The translations under genes were made by a program, and so were the position numbers. This document shows positions 35,102-47,300 of a DNA stretch of 64,000 nt, piece by piece (the first letter of the stretch is position 1; the number at the start of each line of letters is the position of its first letter). The notes under the pieces are model-generated. The model had not been told where the DNA came from and did not search any database. It was given only the letters and a program-made list of their open reading frames with translations. Source of the DNA: Oscheius sp. JU75 (taxonomy: Eukaryota > Nematoda > Chromadorea > Rhabditida > Rhabditidae); contig JASJZC010000007.1 of the NCBI GenBank assembly GCA_037178855.1, positions 6,324,001 through 6,388,000 of the forward strand, given 5' to 3'.

Positions 35102-35802
35102 CAAAAACTGAACACCAAAAATGGATCCCAGAGTGACTTCAGCCAACGACTCGAAACTTTCATGCGAGAGAAGTTTTGTACACAAAGAATTTCGGACGGA
35201 GCTAACATCGCCTGAATCGGAAAGAGGCCAACGGTCAGTTGCATACGATTGGTATCGATGTTACATTGTTCTTTCAGAGCTCTTCGGATTGGTCAAGAAA
35301 ATTTAGAGGATTAGGTCGCTTGGGCCCAAGAACCAATACAGCGATTCAGAAAAAATATCAGGCATAACTTGCATACTCTTTTTTACTCATAAAGCTTTTA
35401 CAAGGTGAACTGTTCAGATTCGACAGTGAGCCACCGTAAAAAGGAGAGAAGCTAACATTATGGATGAACAAGGTAGTTTTGGTGAAAATTTTAGCTTCCC
35501 ATTTGATCAGCTGGACCAACTTCGTTTCCCCGTTCTTGAGTACGGCGACTCTTTGTCCGCAAAGGAGATTCGCAGATATTGCTTCGAAAAGAATCCATCG
35601 TTTAACGTTTCTCAACTTGGTGTTCTCACTGCAGCCTATATGTTAACGGGCAAACGAAGCAACGAACGAATTTTTGGATAGCTATGAAAGCAGATTTTCC
35701 AATGGAGATGAAGCAGTCATTCAGCATTTTGCCATCGTTAGTCGGCAGCTTCTAGAAGGATTCAGCAATAATCGTAGAAGCCGATTTGAAATCGTTCCGT
35801 AA
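35102..35802 (+). CDS. Unrecognised small gene, 3' part well supported
   Basis: The last two exons are convincing. The first encodes LDQLRFPVLEYGDSLSAKEI and on to NVSQL (to about 35615). A 43-bp intron then joins to TNEFLDSYESRFSNGDEAVI, ending LLEGFSNNRRSRFEIVP at 35799. The stop is followed at once by AATAAA. Upstream, an exon at about 35276-35360 (SSSDWSRKFRGLGRLGPRTN) may join through an intron with a GC donor; phases fit, but this is less sure. Open codons at 35121-35275 and 34709-35011 may be further exons. No domain recognised; charged, non-secreted appearance. Confidence 0.4.
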
Positions 35803-35807
35803 TGGAA

Positions 35808-35813
35808 AATAAA
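35808..35813 (+). terminator. Poly(A) signal of the small gene
   Basis: AATAAA starts 6 bases after the TAA at 35800-35802. Confidence 0.5.
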
Positions 35814-36182
35814 CTCTTGAATTCTGGAATTCAGCTCTGAGGGCAGTCAGCTTGGTCGCGCTTCTATTTTATTTTGTTCACAATAAACTATTATCCTAAC
35901 AATCATTTCGTTTAGATTCAGTTTCGATTTCAAGAAGAATGGAAGACCCGAAATAAATTTCATTTCAACTTTACATTTACAGACATCTTAGGGTACTAGG
36001 AGTTTGACGATCACATTGGTCAACTAGATAAACTGAATCCCGAACAATGACACGCTCAATAAATAAAACAGGAATTCATGCTTAAAAATCCGCGAAAGCT
36101 GTGCACCAGGGAATGTTGATATGTCGCGGAGAGAAGCAAGATAGAAATAGCAGTAGAAATAAATACAATATTATGAAGAGAC

Positions 36183-37996
36183 TTAGATTCCATAAGAGGG
36201 GTCCTTGGGAGCGTCAACAATAGGAGCATGATGGATTTGTTGAGCCTGGGCAGGCTGAGCTTGGGCTTGCTGTGCCTGCTGAGGAGGAGGCGGTGGCTGA
36301 TTATGAACTGGTTGTGCCGGGGGAACTTGCTGCGGCGGCTGCTGATGGACAGGCTAAACAATACCATATTCAAATGTCTAACAAAATGTATTTACCTGAT
36401 GTTGTTGCTGGGGAGGAGGAGGAGGCTGATTGATGGCATTTCCTTGAACTGGTGGCTGCTGTCCTGCAGGATAGGCAATTGGAGGAGGAGGCGGATAGTC
36501 ATAGGCATGTTCGCCCCATCCTACAACATATCGTAGCCCAGGGACTCTTCCGAAGAGTGATAGTTAGATAGGCAAGCAGGGGTGAACAAAAGTCATGCGG
36601 AACCCAAAATTTACAAGCAAACTACTCACCCATCTGCTTAGCATATTCCTCTTCGAACTTTTTCAATTCCTCGTTGGTATAAACTTGTTGCTGCCCGAGA
36701 TCCTTCCAACCTTCGTCCTTGTTAGGAGTCTGGGCCTCAGTGTCGTGGAGGAACTCTTGAAGAGAGATCAGTCGATCACCATTCTTGTCCATTTGATTGG
36801 TGACATGCTCACGCATACGATACATCTCTTCCATTCTGTCAATTTCTTCTATTTTCAAAACGTTAGAAGTACTACCTTTCTCTAGGATCGTCATCGGGAT
36901 TTGTTTCGTTGTACATCTTTTCCAGTTCTAGTTGGAACAAGGCCTCAAGTTCGTCCTCATTCCAGAAGCCATCCCCATTGAGATCATGGAGAGCGAAGAA
37001 GGTGCGCGGATCAAACTGTTCTTTCTCCATCTAAAACAGTACTATTGAATAGGACCAAATAATGATTATACGTGATCAGTTTCAGACCAGACTTCCTCGA
37101 GTTGATCGCGACTTCCAGGATGCTTCAGTTTCTCATGCTCGTTGTGTCTCTTCTGAGCCTCCTCGTGTTCTTGAATAGCTCTCTTACGCTCCTAAATTTT
37201 GAATTGAAGATTTGAAGCGGAAAGCGCACTACGTCTTCGTTCATCTGAGCGATTTTGTGATCTTCCTCGGCTTTCTTCTTCATTTCGTACTCTTTGAATT
37301 CCTCCTTTCGTTCTCTGTCGATCTCGTTCATGTCGGCAACGGTCTAAAATTTTGTGCTGCCAAAAAATTAAAAAAGTGACCTTCTGAATGAGTTTCCTCA
37401 GGTCTTCCTTTCCAAACTTCTCCCACTGATTGACATCGATATGGTCCGGCATTTTGATGTTGTGAGCACCGCCATCAGCCTCAATCTGCTTCTCGATTTG
37501 AACTCGAAGGCGTTCAATCTCGCCCAGCTTCGCTGCATGGAGTTTATCGTACACGTGTCCTTCCAAGTCTTCGATATGGTCGGCAATTTTACCAGCCTAG
37601 ATAATGAACTTAATTAAAAATAGCAAGAATACTACCTTGATATCCTCCTCCGGCATTGTCTTCAGTCTTTCGGTAAATTTCGGATCGCTTTCAAGGATTT
37701 TTACTACTTCTTCCAGATACTTCGAATAGGCGAACTCGTACATCTGAAAAATATCAAATCACCGCTTTTCTAAAAGAAATCTCACAGGTTTCTGGCCAGG
37801 CTGCTGTGTGTTGTCGTTCGGATGAGGGTTCTGGCCGCCTTGCTGCTGTTGATCATGGTTTTGGGCAGCTTGGGCAGCCTAAAAGAGATTTTTCATTTTC
37901 AAATGAGTCGCTAACCTGCTGAGCCTGTTGTTGAGCTCTTTGAGGCGGAGGAGCTACGGTGCCCACAACGAGGCATAGCACCAAGAGAGGGTTCAT
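36183..37996 (-). CDS. nucb-1: Nucleobindin
   Basis: Minus-strand multi-exon gene. The signal peptide (MNPLLVLCLVVGTVA) is followed by a Gln-rich stretch. The conserved N-terminal region follows (YSKYLEEVVKILESDPKF, EDIKAGKIADHI, then LRVQIEKQIEADG). A basic/acidic helix precedes EF-hand 1 (HDLNGDGFWNEDELE) and EF-hand 2 (DKNGDRLISLQEFL), separated by an acidic linker. A Gln/Pro-rich C-terminus (about 36183-36530) ends SYGI. Nucleobindins are calcium-binding Golgi/secretory proteins that also bind G-alpha subunits. Domain order and length match the family. It is convergent with the small gene and downstream of the sex-1-like receptor. Confidence 0.93.
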
Positions 37997-40900
37997 TCAC
38001 CTAGAATAGTTTGATTATCAAGGAAAAGATCATTCGATAAAAAGTAGAAAGGATAGGACGAATTGGGCAAACCAATGTATTCCTCAGTTGTTATGAAGTT
38101 GGTTTTAAAACTTACAACACGTGTAGCGAATGCGAACTGGAAGCACAATTACAGGCAGCAAACAATCGCTGCGGGACAGAGGATTATACTTATCCAGCTT
38201 TAAATTTCGAAAAAAACTCAAACTAAAATAGAAGGCGGCGAGATCAGGAAAAGATTGTGAAAACAAAGATTTTCATTATCTAGATACAAAACAATCAGGC
38301 TCCCAGCTAATAAAAAACTTGGTACGGTTTTCCAATAATACCTTGGAAACTTTTACTGCCAAAAGTCTGGATAGGAGCCGAATTTGTTCAGCTGCACCTT
38401 TCGTAACATAAATATTTTGGTGGCTGCACCTACCACTAGTCAGGACCCACTGAAAAGAAGAATTCTGTCGCTTACCATCACGTACTGACCTTATTTCTCG
38501 AATAAGGAACTATCAATATAAAGATATGTCAACAAAGGTCTTTGCACCGACAAAGAATTAAAACTAATCAGAAGATATCTTTATCTTTAAAATGTGGTGT
38601 CTGTCCGTCCGTCTGTCACTGCAAAACAAAAACTAGCAAGTTATGTTGTCCAGAAGTTGTGTGGTTCCGACATGAAAACGTTTTTGCCAATATTGGGTGG
38701 CAAGGTAACTTTGAATGCAATCTAGACCTTTGCTTTTGTCGCAGTGAAGTTACTGGGAGTCTTATGCTACTACAGAGTGGCGAAGCCGCCGGAGACGGCT
38801 GGTTTCAAAAATAAAAGAAGTGGACCTGTGTTTAAGAAACTGATACTTTTTTCAGTACCTTTTGTGGTTTCAAAGTATGACACTAAAGTAGTGCAAAGTG
38901 TTTACCTGACTGTGTCAGAACTTCGTTACATTGCTAAAGTTTTACTCTTTTGATATACTCACTTCTTCAGGCTATTCAGGTTATCCACTCACGGAACGCT
39001 GCCGCTTACATCAGCAGTTCATAATCATCATGTTTTTCAAACTTTGAGAAGAATGTTGCTCTGTTGCTGGTATTAACATTTCATCTTCTAATTCTACTGG
39101 ATCTCGGCACAAAGATATGCACACATCAAATTTGCGAAACGTACTGGAGCATAGCACTTTTTGTGATTTATACTCTCTCCGACGGAATCTCAAAATGCAG
39201 ATTAGAGCCAGTGCTGTGGCGAGACGCTGCCGTTCTCTTCATGAAACCGAACACTTCAGGTCAAAGACTGCGCTGCTTGTTGCGATGTGTGTTCCTCCCG
39301 CTCACACTCGATTATAGGGGCTCGTTGTGTATGCTTTACCTTTCGCGGCCGGTTCATGGCTCCAGCTTCTTTTGTCCACGCGCAGCACGCTCTCCAACAA
39401 TACGCATGTGTTGCGCAGTTCTTTCGAAAGAGCATGTGATGCCAAGGCCTGAGTAACCGTTCGTTCTCCTCGGCGCTCCACGGCCGACCTCGCGTCCAGT
39501 TTTTTCTACCGGGCCAATGTCCTTTCCCTATTCCTTCCATCGCCAATTTTCTCCCCTAAATGACCGCTTTTCTCTTGACAGCTGCCTGTTTCTCAAAACA
39601 GTTCATAAACCATTTGGCCTTTACCGAATGCGCAATTTCAGCTGAGGCGTTCGTTTGTTCAAGGGTGAGTCGGGCAAATAACTGTTGCGAATTCGAACTG
39701 CCGCAACTCGTCTCCAGCCGGTACGGATCTTTCCTAATCATTGTTCCCCCCCCCCAGAAAAAAAATTGGTCACTTTTACTCTTTTGCTGCTTACGTCGCT
39801 TAATTTGGTTTGTAGCGGATGTTTGTCATCTGATTCCAGGCAAGCGAACTACAATTACACGCCCTCCCCTGACTCAGAACGCCATTCCTCCTGCCATATC
39901 TAAATGTAAACACGTGCTTCTGTTCCTCTCATCACCCCTCAAATCCGCCTTTTAGTTGCACTGCATAACTGTCAGATGATGCCATCTTTCGAAAATTTTC
40001 GACAAATTTTTTGGGTTGGATCGATAACCGTCCTCCCTGTGCTGACGGCAGCTGGACAGCACGAAAAATCGGCAAGAATTCGCGCAGATTGCCGTTCGAA
40101 ACTAGTTGGCAGAGATCGGAGAAATACCGCTGCAATGAGGAGAATGGAGAGAGTGCGCGGCCTCGCTCTTACCTGGAGAAGCATCGGTCCCACGAAATAT
40201 TTCTAACACATATAGTTAGCAATTCCTCATCCCGATCCTCGTGTTCATTCGTAATAATTCAGTGTCTTTGTGCCACCCGCAGTGTTTGTTTGCGCGAAGG
40301 GGGCACAACCTGAGTTTTTTAAACTTCTTTTTCGCATGGTTGACAGCTCGATTGTTCTACTCTTGGCATTTGTTGCCTTTTTTTTACCAATTTCATAGCT
40401 TTCTCATTATTTTTTTTCCAAGGAGTTTTAAATTTCCTTTTGAAATCTGCAACAGATGTTTGTATTTGTACAGTGCTCGTGACAGTGACAGCTCAGCCGG
40501 AGTGCTGCCATCAAGGCGACCTCTGAACCCTGAAACTAACTGATTAAAATCGCTGACAGAGAGAGGGAGAGCTATTCGAATGACCCCCCACGTGTGTTCG
40601 GTCGTTCGTAAAAAGAACGCACCGCTGGGGGCCTGCTCGCGAGCGACTTTCTTTCTTTTGTTGCATATAATGCTGCCACTGACCATTCATAACACCTGTT
40701 GCTCTTCCTCCTTATCACTGTTGCAATTTGGCACTTTTTTCAAAAAAGAAAAAACAGTTTCAAGCAGGAAGAACAGCAGTCCTTCGGCGTGCTTCTTATC
40801 AGCTGCAAGTGTGTTCAGAAACCAAGCCTTCTTGCTATATTGCATCTCCTAACAAACAACATTCACGTAGGTTCAAAGAAGATAAAAAGAAAGCCGAAGA

Positions 40901-41320
40901 TGCGTCATTTGAACCGTTTGGGCTCGGCTTCAGGCCAAATATGTTAGAAGGCTCTGTTCTCCCTAATTTTTGTTTTCAGGTGACTGAAACAGATCTTGCG
41001 TGAGTGTGATCATTTTCAAACCTTTTCTTTGTCACATGCCGCTTTCAAATATACTCGAGTCTCAGGCGCATGCGTTAGATTTATGAAATCCATGGATAGA
41101 GAAATAATATTCCGTGTCCAAGGAATCATTTCTTCCTGAGATTATTGCTCTGCCTGCTGGCCCGTCGTAGAGAACATCTGTGCCAGCTCTTTTTTGTATC
41201 TTTCGTTTTCCGCTCACGCGCACCCTCCGAACCTTGAATTGTCTTTCACACTCTGTTATTTTCTAATACTAATTTCAGAATTTTCTTTGTCGAATGAGCT
41301 AGACAACAAGAAAAAGGAAG
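37997..41320. other. 3.3-kb region between nucleobindin and MYRF
   Basis: Divergent intergenic region expected to hold both promoters. Open frames on both strands between 39000 and 41000 (up to 131 codons) overlap one another and lack domains. A run of 10 C at about 39748-39757 is next to an A-run. No gene supported. Confidence 0.5.
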
Positions 41321-44300
41321 ATGTTACCACACAACCCCTATCCTCCTGGATTTGAGGACTTCATGGGTGGGTTCACAATTAAACACTGCGAAAAGATCTG
41401 GTGTAAATCTTATACCTTGCAAAACAACAAGTCTCTGTATTAGTATGCCTTCGCCGCGAGATTACTGGCTATGGTTAGTCCATACGTATCACCACGGGCT
41501 GTTGGTCAACGGCATTTGTTTGGCGCGCAGTCGCAGCTAAAATAGTCAGATCCGCCTCCTCATCCCATTGCTATTTACAAATTGAGTCTAAACTATGTTC
41601 AAATATCTCTCTTACTTATTTCAAAGTTAAAAGAACCTACCTGTAGCCTTCGGTTGAATCTAAAGAGAGTTGAGATGAAACCGTCCCATTTCAATGCAGA
41701 CACGGTCCGAAAGGCAGCTGTATTCAAATAGCAGCCTACCTCGAACAGCGTTGTTTCACAGTTGCATCGATAAGAGGGCAGCCGCGAGTGCATTTGCCCT
41801 TTTGCCTGCCCCTAGGCGGCTCTCAGCACAGAAAAAATGCAGCGCCAATACAGCCAACTGCAGACAGCAACAGCTTTGCACTTGCTCTCATTTTCTAGTT
41901 TCAGATGATTTACCGGTATCTGGCATCTTTGAGCCGTGTCGCTCTGCCTTCTTGGCAGATCCACGCTTATCAACTTAGCCTCCCTTTCCTTTCAAATCTC
42001 CTTCAGACCATTCCAATTTAACAGCTGTGTTTGCTATAGATACGAGACATTTTCTTATTACTCTCACCACCTTCTTCTCCCTCTTAAAACTTTCTTTGAT
42101 TATTTGCTCAAAAGACTTGAAGTTTTTCTTTTATCGAACGAGGTAGTGGTCACTTCTTTAAAATAAAACTCTTATCTTAGAGCTCATAGTTTAGTGCTTA
42201 TCCACTTTTATATGTATTGAGAATCTGAGTAATCTCATATAATATCTCTCCTACGAAATAATAGGAAACAATTTCAGTAGCAGTATATTCAGGACCCCTA
42301 TTCTAATCCTCTACCAGATCCACAGCTTGAGACATAAAATAGTATCCAGATCCTGATACTGCTAGTTCCCACGTATTTGTCATGTTTCGTATTGAGTTCC
42401 GGCAATGAAAACTGCTCTGGAGCCTGGCGGTGCCACTCGCTCCGGCAGGGCGATGAGAGCCAGGACGCGTGCCAAGTAGTGCCAGGGTACGGCCGGCGCC
42501 GTCTCCCGTGTTTACGGAGAACATTCAGCACTTACCAAACAATGTTCAATAGAAAACGGAACTACGTCATAGTTGAACATTTTTGAAACTGCACAAAAAC
42601 AATGGGAGAAATTTAGAAGGGGCTGTAGTCAGTTCCAAAGCGGATAGTATGTTTCTGAGAAATGCCAGGATTTTCGTGCGAGCCTTGGAGGGATTGCCAT
42701 AAATGTCGAGGCAAGTAAATAACTAGTTGTTTATCTATCCAGGAAGCGAAGTTACTCCTCAACATGGACTCGTAAGCCGCATCTTACTTTCACTTTCGTT
42801 CGCGGAAAAATGCCGAGAGCTTCTGAGACGCGACTGGTTTGACCGTGAAAGCCACGGTTTGCACTGTCCGATTTCCTTTCAAGCCGAGACAAATGCAAGC
42901 CGTCCGAGTTTTTCACTCTCGCTGCCACTGTTTCCTCATCTTGAGAGCCACTGCTCTTTTGATCATTCACTCAGCGATTGAAATTGGCTCGCAACCACAC
43001 ATTTTCTGCCACTGAGGTCTCGTCTCTTTTTACGAAGGTCAGGGTCGGTCGACAAATAATCGATGCGCCGTAAAACCGTATTCTCTTCTAGGTTATCCGA
43101 AATCCGGCTTTTAAAGGTCAGCAAAAAAAGAGTCCAGCTGGCTATTGTGCTGGAAATTCCTAGAAATTTTAAAGCCGATCATTTTGAAGATGGCATTGAC
43201 TGCTCTTTTGTCCTTGACCCCAAAACTGTTCTCAGTAGCCCTATGAGCACTGTCTACCCACAAAAAAGATTAATTTCCCATCGGCTAGGAGACTACGCGA
43301 TAACCATCTGTCCGTTGGTCGACTGGCATTGTCTAGATTCCGTTATATAACCAGATATTGCGACCATTGGTGACCTGTGAGTTTTTCTGTGCCCATTGCG
43401 GTCTGTGGTCATAAGTAAGGGTCAACGAGGCGAGAGTCAGAGAGGCGAGAGCGCGCGATAGAGCAGGGGGATACGGCCTGGCACGACTGGCTAGCGCAAA
43501 CGCGTAGCCCTGGCTCGCGCTATTTTGCTAACAAATTCCCACTATTCCATGATTCTGTATGGATAAGAGAAGAAACTTTCAAGTTAAAGGTTAGTTTGCC
43601 ATTATACGGCATTTTATTCATCTACTGACCATCAAATGACCAAATGCCGACGCCGTTAATAATTTTACTAACTCTCGCAATACATTTTGTCGAGACCGAT
43701 ACAGTCAGCTTGTCATTTTCTGATTAAAATGCACAAACACAGCAAAGTTTTTGTTTTCAGAAGAGAGCTCGGGCGACCCGCTTGCTGAGCTCAGTGACGT
43801 TTCGTCGTTCAACATCTTCCAGTTCCTTCAGGCAGATAACGAGTGAGTTTAGTTTTTGGTTGTCCCAAAAGTTTTAAGTTGTCACGTTTTCCTTCTTAAT
43901 ACCTTGATACTTTTCACTTAACCTCTTTTCAAGCAAAGTTTCGATGCATTTTGCCGTCTTTCGAGCGAGATGCCCCCGTCCACGCAGCGGATAAAAAGCA
44001 ACGTTAACCTTGACCTTATTCTTCGCTGTTTTTCAGCGCAATCTTGTAATCTGAAGGTAAACGTGGCTATTCCTGAATCCTTCAAACCACCCTCCTATTC
44101 TACTTTTCCTCTTCGCCGCAGCTTTTTATCAGTACTCCTGACTATGCATGTTTGTCGCTTCCTTCTCTTTGCTCTCTTCTCTCGTTGGCCTGTTTACTGC
44201 ATCAAAATTACAGCTGGCTGATCGGCTGACCATTGCGCTGATCAGTGACTTTTTCCCTCTTACCCTCTGCTGCTGTTTTATTGAGTCCAGGGCCAACAAG

Positions 44301-47300
44301 GTATCTGTGTGGTGGTGCCAGCTTGCCCCTCTGCCTCGCCCGTACAATTATCCCGTTCAATGCCGCACGACCCACAAAAAGGGTAGTCAGGCTCATACAT
44401 CTCCATGCGATTTTCCTCTATTACTCATTGCACAAAGAAAGACAGCCGAACGATGTTTCGCCCCCTGAATTGCCCTATTCAGTTCGGTCCATCTGCTACG
44501 ATCCAGGAATACTTGTCTTATAGATTTTCGTGAAAACCAATATGTTTCAGAACTCCTGTAGACAGTCCCGCTGCTAATCAGGCCGGACAACAGCAACTAG
44601 CCATGCACGCAGCTGCTCGACACACTCATCAGCCACATCAGCATGTAGCTGACCCACACCACAGCTACAACCAGGTAAGATGGGCCACCAGACAGACGGT
44701 GTGTACTCAGAATTCTATCGGTCCGAAGTGGAAGAGAGAGTTTCGTTTGCCTATCGGGAGTTCGGGCATGGTTCGGTCTAGCCGGCAAACGCGTGCCTCC
44801 TCGTGCTAGTTGCGCCATAGTGCACTTCAACATTCGGGGACCTGGCACTAGTTTCAACACAGCTGTTTACAAAAAGCATCTTCGCTATGGGGGCGTTTGT
44901 TTCAACAACTTATATCTCGTAGAATATGTGCAAAGTTGCAATTAATCCTGTTTGGAAAATATGTCGGTCCAAGGCGAATGAGAGGGTATCGTTTCTGTCC
45001 GTGTTGTATCCGGTTGTTCCAGAACTCTCGCCTTCCGGACTCTCCTCCAATCACGGATATCTCCGGTGCAGCGTCATCGGGCTCACCTTCGAGCAATTCT
45101 GACACTCCATATTCCCCGGATAACTACGGTAATTTTCCAGGTGTGTTGTGGTTGTATCATTCTTGTATTTTTGCCTGACTGGATCACTTTTCGCACGGCC
45201 TTGAGTTGATGCCTAGCCGACGCAGAGGCTTCCAATTTGCTGTTGCACTTTCGAGGTCTAATCTTGCCATTTTTTAGCTCATGGCCTCAATAACCAGGGT
45301 CTGATTTTGGGAGTCCACGAACTCTCCAACCCAATGATGCTCCATCCCGACCATATGCAGAGGTATGGGTTTTCGTTTGTCCAGAAGAATTCGATTTTTT
45401 AGGCAACCACTACCTACGCACATTTTGTCTCCTTCGCCCAACACTTGCTTCATGAGCCCTTATAACCAGCCCCACACGCCGGCACAGGTTAGTCACGCCA
45501 TTATTGTTGCAGCGCCTTGACCGTTACCCTGCGTTTGAAGACGAATGTTTTGCCAAACCGTGTACGAGCGTTCCATTTGAATTTTCGTGACTAAGCGCCT
45601 ACTTTTACGCGCCCGTTCTTGGGTAACGCAGCCCCTTTTTGAACTTCAGAAAATAGTTTTTTCAGGTGTCGCCTCCCTCTAACCGCGGTTCCGAGACGTT
45701 TATGATGGGACCTGGTTTTGGAGGAGTCGATCTATTCAATATGATGGGAGGATCTAGTGAAGGAAGTCTCAACAGCTGTGGCAGCGACTCAACCAGTAGC
45801 AGGTACACTTCATTACTAATTATTCCATTGTGGTCTATTCTAGGAAGCGTCCTCGTCTGGATACTGGGGTCGAGACCAAGGTGTTTGGCTTGAATGACAT
45901 GTCCAGCAATAACAGCTGTATGGGCTACGATGAGAATTTTGGAGCTCACCAGCCCGCCATCAAGTTCTCCAAGTTCGAAGAGGAGAAATGGCTTCCTCTT
46001 TACGATGAGCAGCATAACCCACTCCAGCAGCTTCAAGTTTGCGTCGTTGCTGACAAGGGCTTCAACTACTTCTCTCCCGACGCCTGCTTCGTTAACCAGA
46101 AGAAGAACCACTTCCAGGTAAGCATACGTATACGTTTTTCTTTTAAAACAAAATTTCAGATCTCTGTTCATATTGAAGCTATCGATGCCCTTGCTCCCCG
46201 CTACATCAAGAGAAACAATCAGCTCTACCCTATCGAGGAGTTCAAGCTGGCCTTCTGCGGCGTCAAGAATGAGCTCACTACGTCCGAAATCCAAATCAAG
46301 CAGTCGCAGACGGATAGAAAGCCAGGACCACACTCTCCTGTTACGTAAGTAACAATGGTCTTTTTATAAAACACTCTTTTAGATTGAAAATCGAAGCCAG
46401 AAAGATGACCAAGGTTACGGTCCCTCGTCTACACTTCCAAGAGACCACCATGAACAATCAGCGCAAAAATGGACGCGCAAATCCCGATCAGAAGTACTTC
46501 CTTCTTGTTGTCCGACTCATTGCCACTAGTGAAGATGGACAAGAACATTTGGTTCAAGCCTACCATTCGGAGCGTGTCATTGTCAGGGTGAGTACAGTTT
46601 ATTAGTTAGCCGAAATCAAATATCGTAACCATAAGTGTGACTGTTGTATCTTTCGACCCAGTAGGGCTGAATTAATGTCTCCTCGGACTGGATGACTTCA
46701 AATTCCGGCAGTTCATCATAGACGTCAACCATCTCAACATCCGTCTTTGGCGGGCGAACAGGAGGCGCCAATTTGTCATCTGTGCAACCGATCCATATAG
46801 GTATCGCATATCGATGAGTATGACCGTCACTGAGAGTGTTGACCACTACGAGGGAATAGCTAAGGACGAGGGCGTTCCAGTAACTGATCTCAATTGAAGG
46901 AGGAATATTCTTTGGAATGTAGAGAAACCACTCTTCCGGCCATGTTCGTCTGTCCTCGTCTCCATCATAAACTGCTACACATTTCTCGTAGCAGTAACAT
47001 TCATCCCTTCTAAGTTCGGGAATCCGGAGCCGTCGCTGTTGGACCAACTCCAATCTCACTTTCCTGACGTCACCTGTTAGCTTGACGAAAGCGAACTTTC
47101 CTCGCTGGAAACACCTCTGCTTCATTAATATTTCGTTGACGCCCATTATCTGCTTGTGAGAGATCTTAAATTCCTCCTTGGCCCAGGTGTCGACGAATCG
47201 ATCCACAGGAATGTCTCTTTCCAAATGTACAGCGTTCTTTCTCCAAGACTCCATTGAAGATCGACAGACGTAGCGGATATCGTCTCCAAGAGACGGTGCC

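Noticed and set aside
39560-41003. Several overlapping frames upstream of MYRF
   Set aside because: They overlap in several frames, begin in GC-rich promoter-like sequence and lack domains.
45662-46333. Long minus-strand open frame (223 codons)
   Set aside because: It is the antisense shadow of the MYRF DNA-binding exons; the plus strand carries the conserved domain, and this frame has no start or splice support.
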